Assembly: GCA_947168365.1 (NCBI GenBank)
Contig: CAMVLO010000042.1
Span: forward strand, 1-39,017
DNA: 39,017 bases
Reading direction: 5' to 3'
Source of the DNA: UBA3824 sp017541145
Lineage (GTDB): Bacteria > Bacteroidota > Bacteroidia > Bacteroidales > UBA3824
The position numbers were made by a program, and so were the translations under genes. Below are positions 1 through 7,745 of the stretch, one piece after another. The notes beneath the pieces are model-generated. The model searched no databases. It was given only the letters and a program-made list of their open reading frames with translations, and was not told the DNA's origin. The first letter of the stretch is position 1. Each line of letters begins with the position of its first letter.

Positions 1-52
1 TCGCGACCCCAACCTTGGCAAGGTTGTGCTCTACCAACTGAGCTACTCCCGC
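1..52 (-). tRNA. tRNA-Gly (GCC), partial at window edge
   Basis: This is the 5' part of a tRNA read on the minus strand. The acceptor strand GCGGGAG, the D arm and the anticodon stem-loop CAACC-TTGCCAA-GGTTG are all visible, and they give anticodon GCC. All 52 bases are identical to the complete tRNA-Gly at 13433-13505. The T arm and the 3' acceptor strand lie outside the window. A promoter for it lies at 111-142. Confidence 0.93.
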
Positions 53-110
53 ATTCTTTAATTATTTTTTTAGAGCCTCAAACCAGTAGGTTATTTCCTG
101 ATTTGCGATG

Positions 111-142
111 CAAAGGTAAGACGGATTTTCGTTCTGTGCAAA
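111..142 (-). promoter_or_regulatory. Bacteroidota-type promoter of tRNA-Gly (copy 1)
   Basis: On the minus strand the -7 box TACCTTTG (111-118) follows a -33 TTTG (139-142) with exactly 20 bases between, which matches the Bacteroidota consensus TAnnTTTG/TTTG. Transcription should start near 105, leaving a leader of about 50 bases before the tRNA. Upstream of the -33 box an A-rich block (to about 170) is shared with the second tRNA-Gly and the SRP RNA promoters. The rest of the gap up to 457 shows no gene that I can see. Confidence 0.75.
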
Positions 143-457
143 TTTTTCGGGAGTTTTTTTTATGTTTTTTTCAATATTTTTTTTTACAGCCTGATTATTA
201 GCGGAGTTATGAACGAAAAAAATTGAGTATTTTTCAGCCTTTTTTCACTGCTTTTTTACAGGAAACAAAAAGATGTCAACTCCCCCAAATAAATTTCTGA
301 TGAAATAATGATTTTCTGACCATACAAGAAATACGTAAATATACAACTAAAAATCAAATATTATACATTTTTAGTCATAATTAACGATAAATAAACATCA
401 AAATTTAAAAAATATACGAAATTTGCGCCGAATTAGAAAACAAACACAAGAATAACT

Positions 458-1888
458 ATGAAAAAAGTAAACTTAAAAAAAATGCTTTCAGCTTTAATGC
501 TGACCTTTTTTGTTTGCACACTTTTTAGTTGCAACAAAGAAGAAGAAAAGAGAAACGAAGACGTCATTGATAGTAACACAGAAAAAGAAAAAACTGTTAC
601 TGATGAAAAAGACTACACAATTCACCAATTTGTTCACGAAGCTTTTGGTGTTTATTATTATTGGAACACAAATGTACCGGAAAAATTGGATTATTCAAAG
701 TATAAAGAACCAATTGATGTTTTGGAAAGTTTCAAAGAAGAAACCGACCGTTTCTCTACAGTAATAAATAGTTATTCTGAATGGATGAGCGAGATGTCCG
801 GAAATTATACAACTGACGGTTTGATTTACGATTTATCATACGCAAATTCAACGAGATTCACAGTTGTAGCTATAGTAAATTTTGTTTACGAAAATTCACC
901 GGCAGCGCTTGCAGGCATGGAACGTGGCGATATTATTACACAAGTAAACGGCAAAACTCTTACAGTAAACAATTACTCAGAACTTTTGGCTGAAAACACT
1001 TGCAGCTACACTTATTATAAATATGCTGACTACAAAAATCAGTCTAACCCAATTACTTCTGAAGACATCACCAAACAAGAATTGCAGTTGAACCCTGTAT
1101 TGATGACAAAAGTATTTGATAAAGGTATTAATAAAATCGGATACATGGTTTACGAAAGTTTCACAAGCGATACTGATTGCTTGATAGAAGCTGTAACAAA
1201 ATTGCAAGCAAACAATGTTACCGATTTGGTATTGGATTTGAGATTCAACGGCGGCGGTTATGTTACTACACTTGATACATTGGCATCTATGCTTGTACCG
1301 GACGGACATGTTGGCGATGTTTTCATTCAAGAAGATTACAACGAACTTCTCAATTATGAATTAGCTAAGGAAGCAAAAGATGAAAATTGGAACAAAGAAT
1401 TGTTTGTAGATATCACACCAAAACTCAATCTTAATACACTTTATGTATTGGTTTCAGGTAATTCGGCAAGTGCAAGCGAAGAACTAATTTCAGGTTTGTC
1501 TCCTTACATGGATGTTATTTTGATTGGCGAAAAAACCTACGGCAAATTCACTTCTAACGTATTGCTAAACGATACATACGACAAAGGACAAGATGCAGAC
1601 GGAATTCCATACTCAGAATGGGCTGCATACGTATCAATAGCAACATGTAAAAACTCTCTCGGTGAGATGAATTTTGCAAAAGGTTTTAAAGTAGATCACG
1701 CGGTACAAGACGTAATTGATTCAAAACTCGGCGACGAAGACGAACCGCTTCTCAGCAAAGCATTAGAATTAATTACCGGTCAATCAATTGCCAAAAAAGC
1801 AGAAAACTATGAAAATCCATTTGGCGAACATATCGGAATCGGCGGCAAACCGGAAGTATTGAAGGCAGCAATGATCAAAACATTGTAA
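458..1888 (+). CDS. S41 family C-terminal processing peptidase, PDZ-containing lipoprotein
   Basis: This is a predicted envelope serine protease of the tail-specific (CtpA/Tsp) family. The N-terminus is a lipoprotein signal ending in LFSC, with Cys25 as the lipidation site, followed by an acidic, Lys/Glu-rich linker. A PDZ-like segment lies around residues 135-190 (SPAALAGMERGD). The S41 domain follows, with a substrate-binding strand DLRFNGGG and the motif SGNSASASEE. By comparison with CtpA, Ser338 is the nucleophile and Lys363 (in TYGK) is the general base, exactly 25 residues later as in the family. All catalytic positions are present, so it should be active. The substrate cannot be told from sequence. 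It appears monocistronic. A possible -7 box (GAAATTTG, 418-425) lies upstream but is imperfect. Confidence 0.9.
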   Translation: MKKVNLKKMLSALMLTFFVCTLFSCNKEEEKRNEDVIDSNTEKEKTVTDEKDYTIHQFVHEAFGVYYYWNTNVPEKLDYSKYKEPIDVLESFKEETDRFSTVINSYSEWMSEMSGNYTTDGLIYDLSYANSTRFTVVAIVNFVYENSPAALAGMERGDIITQVNGKTLTVNNYSELLAENTCSYTYYKYADYKNQSNPITSEDITKQELQLNPVLMTKVFDKGINKIGYMVYESFTSDTDCLIEAVTKLQANNVTDLVLDLRFNGGGYVTTLDTLASMLVPDGHVGDVFIQEDYNELLNYELAKEAKDENWNKELFVDITPKLNLNTLYVLVSGNSASASEELISGLSPYMDVILIGEKTYGKFTSNVLLNDTYDKGQDADGIPYSEWAAYVSIATCKNSLGEMNFAKGFKVDHAVQDVIDSKLGDEDEPLLSKALELITGQSIAKKAENYENPFGEHIGIGGKPEVLKAAMIKTL

Positions 1889-1920
1889 TTAGTTAAAAAA
1901 AATTAAAAAATAACTAAAAA

Positions 1921-1952
1921 TTTGGAGGTTATGAAAAACGTAAATATTTTTG
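1921..1952 (+). promoter_or_regulatory. Promoter in the S41-galM gap
   Basis: A -33 TTTG (1921-1924) and a -7 TATTTTTG (1945-1952) are separated by exactly 20 bases, a full consensus Bacteroidota promoter. It starts only about 30 bases after the S41 stop codon. Transcription should begin near 1958. No sizeable ORF follows. Instead a terminator-like hairpin ends at 2073, so the unit may encode a small RNA or a long galM leader. Confidence 0.6.
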
Positions 1953-1957
1953 CACAG

Positions 1958-2073
1958 AAACAATAAATCAGAAATAAGACTTTCGTTTTTTCATATTTTT
2001 TTTATTTTTAGTTATTACTTTTGTCCCATTAATAGAACCATACAAACGGAATATATTAATGGGATATTTTTTT
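1958..2073 (+). ncRNA. Candidate small RNA, family unknown
   Basis: The stretch runs from the predicted start after the promoter at 1921-1952 to the T-run of the hairpin at 2024-2073. It would give a transcript of about 115 bases without a convincing reading frame, AT-rich and ending in an 11-base-pair stem. I do not recognise an Rfam family. It could equally be an attenuated galM leader, because galM has its own likely promoter at 2107-2138. Confidence 0.35.
2024..2073 (+). terminator. Rho-independent terminator-like hairpin
   Basis: TCCCATTAATA (2024-2034) is perfectly complementary to TATTAATGGGA (2054-2064). The loop is 19 bases and a run of seven T follows at 2067-2073. It could end the S41 transcript or the candidate small RNA. 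A second -7-like box TACTTTTG (2016-2023) abuts the left arm, so an operator role cannot be excluded. Confidence 0.55.
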
Positions 2074-2106
2074 GTCCGTACCTCATCAACGTTTTAAAAA
2101 CTTAAT

Positions 2107-2138
2107 ATTGCAGAATTGAAAAATTTGTAGTACCTTAG
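2107..2138 (+). promoter_or_regulatory. Probable galM promoter
   Basis: A -33 ATTG (2107-2110) lies 20 bases before a near-consensus -7 box TACCTTAG (2131-2138). The predicted start near 2145 gives a leader of about 23 bases before the galM ATG at 2168. Confidence 0.5.
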
Positions 2139-2167
2139 CACCATATAATCACGATAAAAAAACAGAA

Positions 2168-3223
2168 ATGATAAAAACAGAAATTTATGACGAACAAAAA
2201 GGCGTAAAGATTTATACCTTAGGCAACAACAAAGGTATGACAGCCTCATTTATAGAACGAGGCGCTACAATTACGTCAATCAATGTACCGGACAAAAACG
2301 GCAAAATAGAAAACGTGGTACTCAGTTTGAAGAATTATGACGAATGGGTAAAAAATCAGTCATATATAAATGTAGTGCCGGGACGTTTTGCCAACAGAAT
2401 CGGAGGTGCTAAATTTACTTTGGACGGCAAAGAATACAAATTGAACCCTAACGACGGTCCTAACTCGTTGCACGGCGGTCCTGAAGGTTTTCACAGCAAA
2501 AACTGGACTGTAAAAGAATTGAAAGACAGCGACGAACCTGAAATCACTTTTGAATATTTCAGCAAAGACGGTGAAGAAAATTTTCCGGGAAACCTCACTG
2601 CATCAATTACTTACAAGGTTACAAAAGATAACGAACTTTCGATGCATTATCAAGCCGTTACCGACAAGGCAACTCCTGTAAACCTCACACAGCATGCATA
2701 TTTCAACCTCAGCGGCGATTTCAAAAATACAAGTATTGCCGACTATGCTATAATGATAAATGCAAACGCAATAACAGAAGTACACGACGATTGTATTCCT
2801 ACAGGCGTATTAATGCCGGTGGAAGGCACAGATTTTGATTTTAGAAAATTCCGCAGACTCAAAACAATCAAAGATTTCTATTACGACCACAATTTTGTAT
2901 TGAACAGCAAAAACGGCGATATAATTTTGGCAGCCGAAGTAGAAGATCCGGAAAGCGGACGAATTTTGAAAGTTTTCACCAACTATCCCGGAATGCAGTT
3001 TTACACAGGCAATTGGCTTGATTCTACATTGGAATCAAAATACGGTAAAAAAATCTCAAGACAAAGCGCATGTTGTTTTGAAACACAATTTTTCCCGGAT
3101 TCTCCAAACAAGAGCCAGTTTCCGAAAGCAATTTTGAGTCCAGGCAAAAGTTACAATCAAAAAACAATCTTTAAGTTTGAGGTAGAAACCGAAAGCGACA
3201 AAGATTTTTTTCCTGAAGTATAA
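2168..3223 (+). CDS. galM: Aldose 1-epimerase (galactose mutarotase)
   Basis: It interconverts alpha and beta anomers of galactose and glucose, the entry step of the Leloir pathway, in the cytoplasm (no signal peptide). At 351 residues it has normal family length. The galactose mutarotase fold motifs are present: NRIGGAKF near residue 80, LHGGPEGFH with His102, the second catalytic histidine His176 in LTQHAYFNLSG, and the catalytic base Glu305 in CCFETQFFPDSPN. GMQFYTGNW is the conserved sugar-binding strand. The ATG start fits the N-terminal strand and the promoter just upstream. No other galactose-pathway gene is adjacent, but a secreted beta-galactosidase lies 23 kb away in the window. Confidence 0.93.
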   Translation: MIKTEIYDEQKGVKIYTLGNNKGMTASFIERGATITSINVPDKNGKIENVVLSLKNYDEWVKNQSYINVVPGRFANRIGGAKFTLDGKEYKLNPNDGPNSLHGGPEGFHSKNWTVKELKDSDEPEITFEYFSKDGEENFPGNLTASITYKVTKDNELSMHYQAVTDKATPVNLTQHAYFNLSGDFKNTSIADYAIMINANAITEVHDDCIPTGVLMPVEGTDFDFRKFRRLKTIKDFYYDHNFVLNSKNGDIILAAEVEDPESGRILKVFTNYPGMQFYTGNWLDSTLESKYGKKISRQSACCFETQFFPDSPNKSQFPKAILSPGKSYNQKTIFKFEVETESDKDFFPEV

Positions 3224-3247
3224 ACCCAAAAACATTTGCAACAACCT

Positions 3248-5410
3248 ATGTCACCAACAATAAAATTCCTGATAGAAAACTCAATAATGCTACTGATTTT
3301 CTGCGTAGTATTTGATTTCTGTTGGGCAAAATACCGAGAATACAAAACAATTAAATACCAAATATTAACCGGTCTTTTAATCGGTGCTCTTTCGGTATGT
3401 CTGATGATGTGGGATACAAATGCATTCAAACTAATAAAAATAGATTGCAGAACCGTGTTGTTGTGTTTGTCCGGATTGTTTTTCGGATTGATACCAACCG
3501 CAATTGCATTAGTAATTACATTAATTACAAGATGGATAGCAATAGAATCCACATTCACAATACTGGTTCTGGAATCTTTTTATACATTTTTCGCCGCCTT
3601 TCTTGGTGTAATATTCAATTGGACAGTTCCTCAATGGTTCAAAAAAAATTGGCACAAAACATTACTTTACCTTTCGTATATCACTCACGGTGTGATGTTT
3701 GTAGCAATCATACTATTTTCAGATGACAAACTTACCGAAGTAAAAACCGACTCATGGTGGATATGTTTTCTTTGGTTGCCAGCCATTACAATAATCCTCG
3801 GACGGATGATGATAGAAGAAATCAAAAATTGGAACACCAAAGAATCTCTGAAACTCAGCGACGAACGATTCAACAAAGTTTCAATTTGTTCTGATGACAT
3901 CTTTTGGGAGATAAATACCAGAGCCAAAATTACTTACGTATCGAAAACCGTAACCGAAATTATAGGCTACTCACCTGAAGAAATTATCGGTCATACACCG
4001 CAGGAAATTATTGAAGATCAGGATTCTATCAACTCGTTGGTACAATACGCACGCAACGCAGATATTATCAACACGCCGTTTTCCAGAGTATTGATTTTTA
4101 CGCACAAAAACGGCAGCAAAGTAATTTGTCAGGCCCGCGGACTAAAACGAATTGACGCTTTGGGAAATGTAGAAGCGTATATGGGTGTAATTCATGATAT
4201 TACACAAATTCGTTTGCAACAGGAACAAATGATTGCAAGTCAGAGAGTAATCATAGAACAAAATCACAAATACCTGAAACTCAATCAAGAACTAGAACAA
4301 ACCAACAAAAAAATTATTGATATCAACCTAAAACTTACCGAAGCAAACCAAAAAGCCGAAAAAGCCGACCGAGCAAAGTTGGAATTTATATCGCATATCA
4401 GTCACGAAATAAAAAATCCGCTGATACAAATCAACAATTGTATCGACGCCACAATAAATTCGTCGATAAGCACCGACGAAAAAAAGAAATTGTTGCTACA
4501 AGCCAAAGAAAACAGCCATTATATCATAATGTTAGCCAATGATATAATGGATTCCGACCGAATACAAGCCGGAGCTGTAAAACTGAAATTGGAAATTGTA
4601 AACCTCGAAGATCTTTTTACAGAAATTTACGATTATTATTATTCGCAAAATCTCTATATCTACAAAAAACCGATTATTCTGTCAAAAAATATTGAATTAG
4701 GAAACGGTGAACAAATTGTAAAAATAGACCTTTTGCGCCTGAAACAAATAATCAACAACTTAATAAACAACGCATTCAAATTTACATACACAGGCAAAAT
4801 AGAATTTGCATGCAAACGTTACAACGAAGACATGTTGCTGTTTTCGGTAAGCGACACAGGCGTCGGCATTCCTGAAGACAGTTACGACAATATATTTTCA
4901 CCGTACAACCACAGAGAACAGCCTTTTATGAAACAGACATTGTTGGAAAATACGGGACTCGGACTTTATATCTGTCGCGAACTGATTTTAAGAATGGGCG
5001 GCAACATCTGGTTCAACTCCAAAATAGGAAAAGGTACAACATTTTATTTCTCGTTACCGTTCATTCATGTCACCGACGTAACAATCAAAAATACAATCAA
5101 TTACGATTGGCACGACAAGGTTGCACTTATCATCGGCGAAGACAAATACAACATGATACTTGCATCGGAAATTATCTCCAAAACAAAAATCAAAACCAAA
5201 TCGATGTACGTACACGATGTTGTGGAAAACGGATTGGCGACTACAGAATATTTTGAATGGTTTGACCTTATCATTATAGACAAAGAACTGTCAAACTTAA
5301 AAAAAATTCAGAGATTTCTGCAAAATTATCCGCAGACACCGGTTTTGATTTTAGATCCAACTATCGACCTGACAGAGATTTACACTCTAATGAAAGAAAA
5401 ATTAGGATAG
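3248..5410 (+). CDS. Membrane hybrid-type sensor histidine kinase with degenerate receiver-like tail
   Basis: Domain order: an N-terminal membrane region of about five to six helices (residues 1-190) resembling the 5TM-5TMR_LYT input domain (DCRTVLLCLSGLFFG), a PAS domain (about 205-325, DIFWEINTRAKITYVS), a coiled-coil linker, a HisKA dimerisation helix with phospho-acceptor His386 in ISHEIKNP, and a HATPase_c domain with N box NNLINNAFKF, DTGVGIP and NTGLGLYICRE. The last 115 residues look like a receiver domain: an acidic pair in IIGEDK and the Asp of FDLIIIDKE at the phospho-acceptor position, but no recognisable Lys/Thr switch. No response regulator is adjacent, so this is an orphan kinase. 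An in-frame TTG at 3236 is an unlikely start; the ATG at 3248 is chosen. Its ligand is unknown. Confidence 0.88.
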   Translation: MSPTIKFLIENSIMLLIFCVVFDFCWAKYREYKTIKYQILTGLLIGALSVCLMMWDTNAFKLIKIDCRTVLLCLSGLFFGLIPTAIALVITLITRWIAIESTFTILVLESFYTFFAAFLGVIFNWTVPQWFKKNWHKTLLYLSYITHGVMFVAIILFSDDKLTEVKTDSWWICFLWLPAITIILGRMMIEEIKNWNTKESLKLSDERFNKVSICSDDIFWEINTRAKITYVSKTVTEIIGYSPEEIIGHTPQEIIEDQDSINSLVQYARNADIINTPFSRVLIFTHKNGSKVICQARGLKRIDALGNVEAYMGVIHDITQIRLQQEQMIASQRVIIEQNHKYLKLNQELEQTNKKIIDINLKLTEANQKAEKADRAKLEFISHISHEIKNPLIQINNCIDATINSSISTDEKKKLLLQAKENSHYIIMLANDIMDSDRIQAGAVKLKLEIVNLEDLFTEIYDYYYSQNLYIYKKPIILSKNIELGNGEQIVKIDLLRLKQIINNLINNAFKFTYTGKIEFACKRYNEDMLLFSVSDTGVGIPEDSYDNIFSPYNHREQPFMKQTLLENTGLGLYICRELILRMGGNIWFNSKIGKGTTFYFSLPFIHVTDVTIKNTINYDWHDKVALIIGEDKYNMILASEIISKTKIKTKSMYVHDVVENGLATTEYFEWFDLIIIDKELSNLKKIQRFLQNYPQTPVLILDPTIDLTEIYTLMKEKLG

Positions 5411-5425
5411 TTAATAGTTGATTTT

Positions 5426-5457
5426 TTTGTAAGATTGTTAAATAATTATTAATTTAG
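5426..5457 (+). promoter_or_regulatory. Promoter of the iorAB operon
   Basis: A -33 TTTG (5426-5429) and a -7 box TAATTTAG (5450-5457) are separated by 20 bases. The -7 box has one mismatch to TAnnTTTG. The predicted start near 5463 gives a short leader before the iorA ATG at 5481. Confidence 0.6.
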
Positions 5458-5480
5458 CACGATTTTAATATTTCAATCTA

Positions 5481-7067
5481 ATGGAGAAAACACTATTATT
5501 AGGCGACGAGGCGATAGCACTTGGAGCAATTAATGCGGGACTCTCAGGAGTATACGCATATCCGGGCACGCCGTCAACCGAAATCACAGAATTTATTCAA
5601 AACAATCCTGTAGCAAAAGAAAGGAATATACATTCACGTTGGTGTACAAACGAAAAAACCGCAATGGAAGCCGCACTTGGCATGTCATACGCCGGAAAAC
5701 GTGCATTGGTTTGTATGAAACATGTTGGCATGAATGTTTGCGCCGACGCATTTGTAAACTCCGCTGTTACAGGAATTAACGGCGGTTTGGTAGTTTTGGC
5801 TGCCGACGACCCTTCGATGCACTCAAGTCAAAACGAACAAGATTCAAGATTTTACGGTAAATTTGCCCTCATTCCGATTTTTGAACCTTCCAACCAACAA
5901 GAAGCATACGATGTAATGAAAATTGCATTTGAACTCAGCGAAAACCTTGGAGAACCTGTTTTATTGAGAGTTGTAACAAGACTCGCACATTCAAGAGCCG
6001 CAGTTCAGACCGATGCAACAAGAGAAATGAATAGTTTTAATCCTTCTGAATCAAGAGGTTGGGTATTATTGCCTGGAATTGCAAAAAAACAATATGCAAA
6101 TCTTTTGGAAAAACAAACCCAAATGGAAGAAGCCGCAAGAAATTCGGTTTTCAACAAAATGGAAGGCAGCGGCAACAATCTCGGCATTGTAGCCTGCGGT
6201 ATCGGTTACAACTATGTAAAAGAAGCTGTAGCAAATTACAATATTCAAGAAACAAAAATATTAAAAATATCACAATATCCTTTACCTGAAAATCAAGTAC
6301 TTGAACTTGCCAAAACATGTAAAGAAATTCTCGTTGTAGAAGACGGTCAACCCGTTGTGGAGCTTGATGTAAAACGCATAGTCGGCGACAAAGCCCAAGT
6401 TACAGGACGTCTTACGGGAAAACTTCCGCGTCAAGGCGAACTCAATCCGGACAATGTAGCCAAAGCTCTCGGCGCAGAAGTAAAAGTCTATTTTGAAAAT
6501 GCAAAAAATCTCGCCGGTCGTCCTCCTCAACTTTGTCAAGGTTGCGGACACAGAGATGTATATGCGGCATTGAAAGAAGTAGCTGCCGAATACAAAAATT
6601 CAAGAATATTTGGTGATATCGGATGCTACACATTAGGAGCTTTACCACCGTTTCAGGCATTGGCAAGTTGCGTAGACATGGGCGCATCAATCACGATGGC
6701 AAAAGGTGCAGCCGATGCAGGATTGTTTCCGTCGATAGCTGTAATCGGAGATTCTACTTTTACACATTCCGGCATGACAGGCTTACTTGACGCAATAAAC
6801 GATCACAGCAATATTACAGTAATAATTTCCGACAACCTTACAACAGCAATGACAGGCGGTCAGGATTCGGCAGGTACCAACAAGTTTGAAGCTATTTGCC
6901 TTGGTCTTGGCGTAGAACCTGAACATGTAAAAGTTGTAGTACCGATGCCCAAAAACATCGAATCAATAAAACAAACCATAAAAGAAGAAATAGAATACAA
7001 CGGCGTATCAGTAATAATTCCCCGCCGCGAATGTATGCAGACAATCAAGAGACACAAAAAGAAATAG
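5481..7067 (+). CDS. iorA: Indolepyruvate:ferredoxin oxidoreductase, alpha subunit
   Basis: It is the thiamine-diphosphate subunit that, with IorB, oxidatively decarboxylates indolepyruvate and other arylpyruvates to aryl-acetyl-CoA, reducing ferredoxin; the reaction is reversible. The N-terminal pyruvate-binding domain begins GDEAIALGAINAGL and carries AYPGTPSTEI. The TPP-binding domain has CQGCGHRD (Cys352, Cys355) and the signature GDSTF (from Gly423) followed by SDNLTTAMTG. At 528 residues it ends shortly after IPRREC and has no C-terminal CxxCxxC ferredoxin domain, which archaeal IorA proteins of over 600 residues carry. Electrons must therefore go directly to an external carrier. It is followed by iorB with an 8-base gap. 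Confidence 0.93.
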   Translation: MEKTLLLGDEAIALGAINAGLSGVYAYPGTPSTEITEFIQNNPVAKERNIHSRWCTNEKTAMEAALGMSYAGKRALVCMKHVGMNVCADAFVNSAVTGINGGLVVLAADDPSMHSSQNEQDSRFYGKFALIPIFEPSNQQEAYDVMKIAFELSENLGEPVLLRVVTRLAHSRAAVQTDATREMNSFNPSESRGWVLLPGIAKKQYANLLEKQTQMEEAARNSVFNKMEGSGNNLGIVACGIGYNYVKEAVANYNIQETKILKISQYPLPENQVLELAKTCKEILVVEDGQPVVELDVKRIVGDKAQVTGRLTGKLPRQGELNPDNVAKALGAEVKVYFENAKNLAGRPPQLCQGCGHRDVYAALKEVAAEYKNSRIFGDIGCYTLGALPPFQALASCVDMGASITMAKGAADAGLFPSIAVIGDSTFTHSGMTGLLDAINDHSNITVIISDNLTTAMTGGQDSAGTNKFEAICLGLGVEPEHVKVVVPMPKNIESIKQTIKEEIEYNGVSVIIPRRECMQTIKRHKKK

Positions 7068-7075
7068 TAAAAATT

Positions 7076-7654
7076 ATGAAAAAAGATTTGATTTTATGCG
7101 GAGTTGGCGGACAAGGAATTCTGTCAATCGCTACAATTATAGGCGAAGCTGCCACCAAAGCCGGACTTTATTTGAAACAAGCGGAAGTTCATGGCATGAG
7201 TCAGAGGGGCGGCGACGTACAAAGCAACCTCAGATTATCAACTTCTGAGATTTATTCCGACTTGATTCCTAAAGGCAAATGCGATGTAATTATCTCGATG
7301 GAACCGATGGAATCTCTCAGATATTTGCCGTATCTCAACAAAGACGGTTGGATTGTTACAAGCAACAAACCGGTTGTCAACATCCCGAATTATCCCGACG
7401 AAACTGCACTTAACCAAGAATTGGAATCGCTGCCGCACGTGGCAAAACTTGATATCGATACAATCGCAAAAGAAGTTGGTATGCCCAAAACTGCAAACAT
7501 GGTATTGCTTGGACTTGCAGCTCCTTACATCGAAATTCTCAGCATAGAACAACTTCGCGAGGCTATCAAAACAGTTTTTGCACGCAAAGGAGAAGATATT
7601 GTAAATATCAATCTCAAAGCATTTGATGCCGGCGTGGCAAACGAGCAGAAGTAA
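7076..7654 (+). CDS. iorB: Indolepyruvate oxidoreductase, beta subunit
   Basis: It is the gamma-type (POR_N/EKR-like) small subunit that pairs with IorA in the 2-oxoacid:ferredoxin oxidoreductase. The protein starts with the conserved CGVGGQGILS nucleotide-fold loop, followed by EVHGMSQRGGDVQSNLR and ISMEPMESLRYLPYL, all typical of IorB. At 192 residues it has the expected length. An upstream in-frame ATG at 7031 would overlap iorA and add 15 residues without family match, so the ATG at 7076 is chosen. It is translated as part of the iorAB unit and lies 91 bases before the CoA ligase. Confidence 0.92.
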   Translation: MKKDLILCGVGGQGILSIATIIGEAATKAGLYLKQAEVHGMSQRGGDVQSNLRLSTSEIYSDLIPKGKCDVIISMEPMESLRYLPYLNKDGWIVTSNKPVVNIPNYPDETALNQELESLPHVAKLDIDTIAKEVGMPKTANMVLLGLAAPYIEILSIEQLREAIKTVFARKGEDIVNINLKAFDAGVANEQK

Positions 7655-7745
7655 CAATCCGGATGTCAACAACAATTTTTTAAAAAAAATTTATTTAACT
7701 AAAACCTTTATTTTAACGCTACTAATTATTTTTTTTAACTAAACA

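Noticed and set aside
977..1330. A 117-codon frame on the minus strand inside the S41 gene.
   Set aside because: It lies wholly opposite a well-supported gene and has a low-complexity composition typical of a shadow frame. Similar antisense frames opposite iorA, galM, the galactosidase and the chaperone genes were rejected for the same reason.
1931..1966. An 11-codon frame (MKNVNIFAQKQ) with GGAGG just upstream, as a leader peptide.
   Set aside because: The GGAGG belongs to a stretch that fits the -33 box better, and the predicted transcript starts after the frame has begun. Shine-Dalgarno use is rare in this phylum.
7695..7707. A 13-base sequence (TTAACTAAAACCT) repeated at 13386-13398.
   Set aside because: In an AT-rich window a single 13-base match in two unrelated gaps is plausible by chance, and no shared structure surrounds it.
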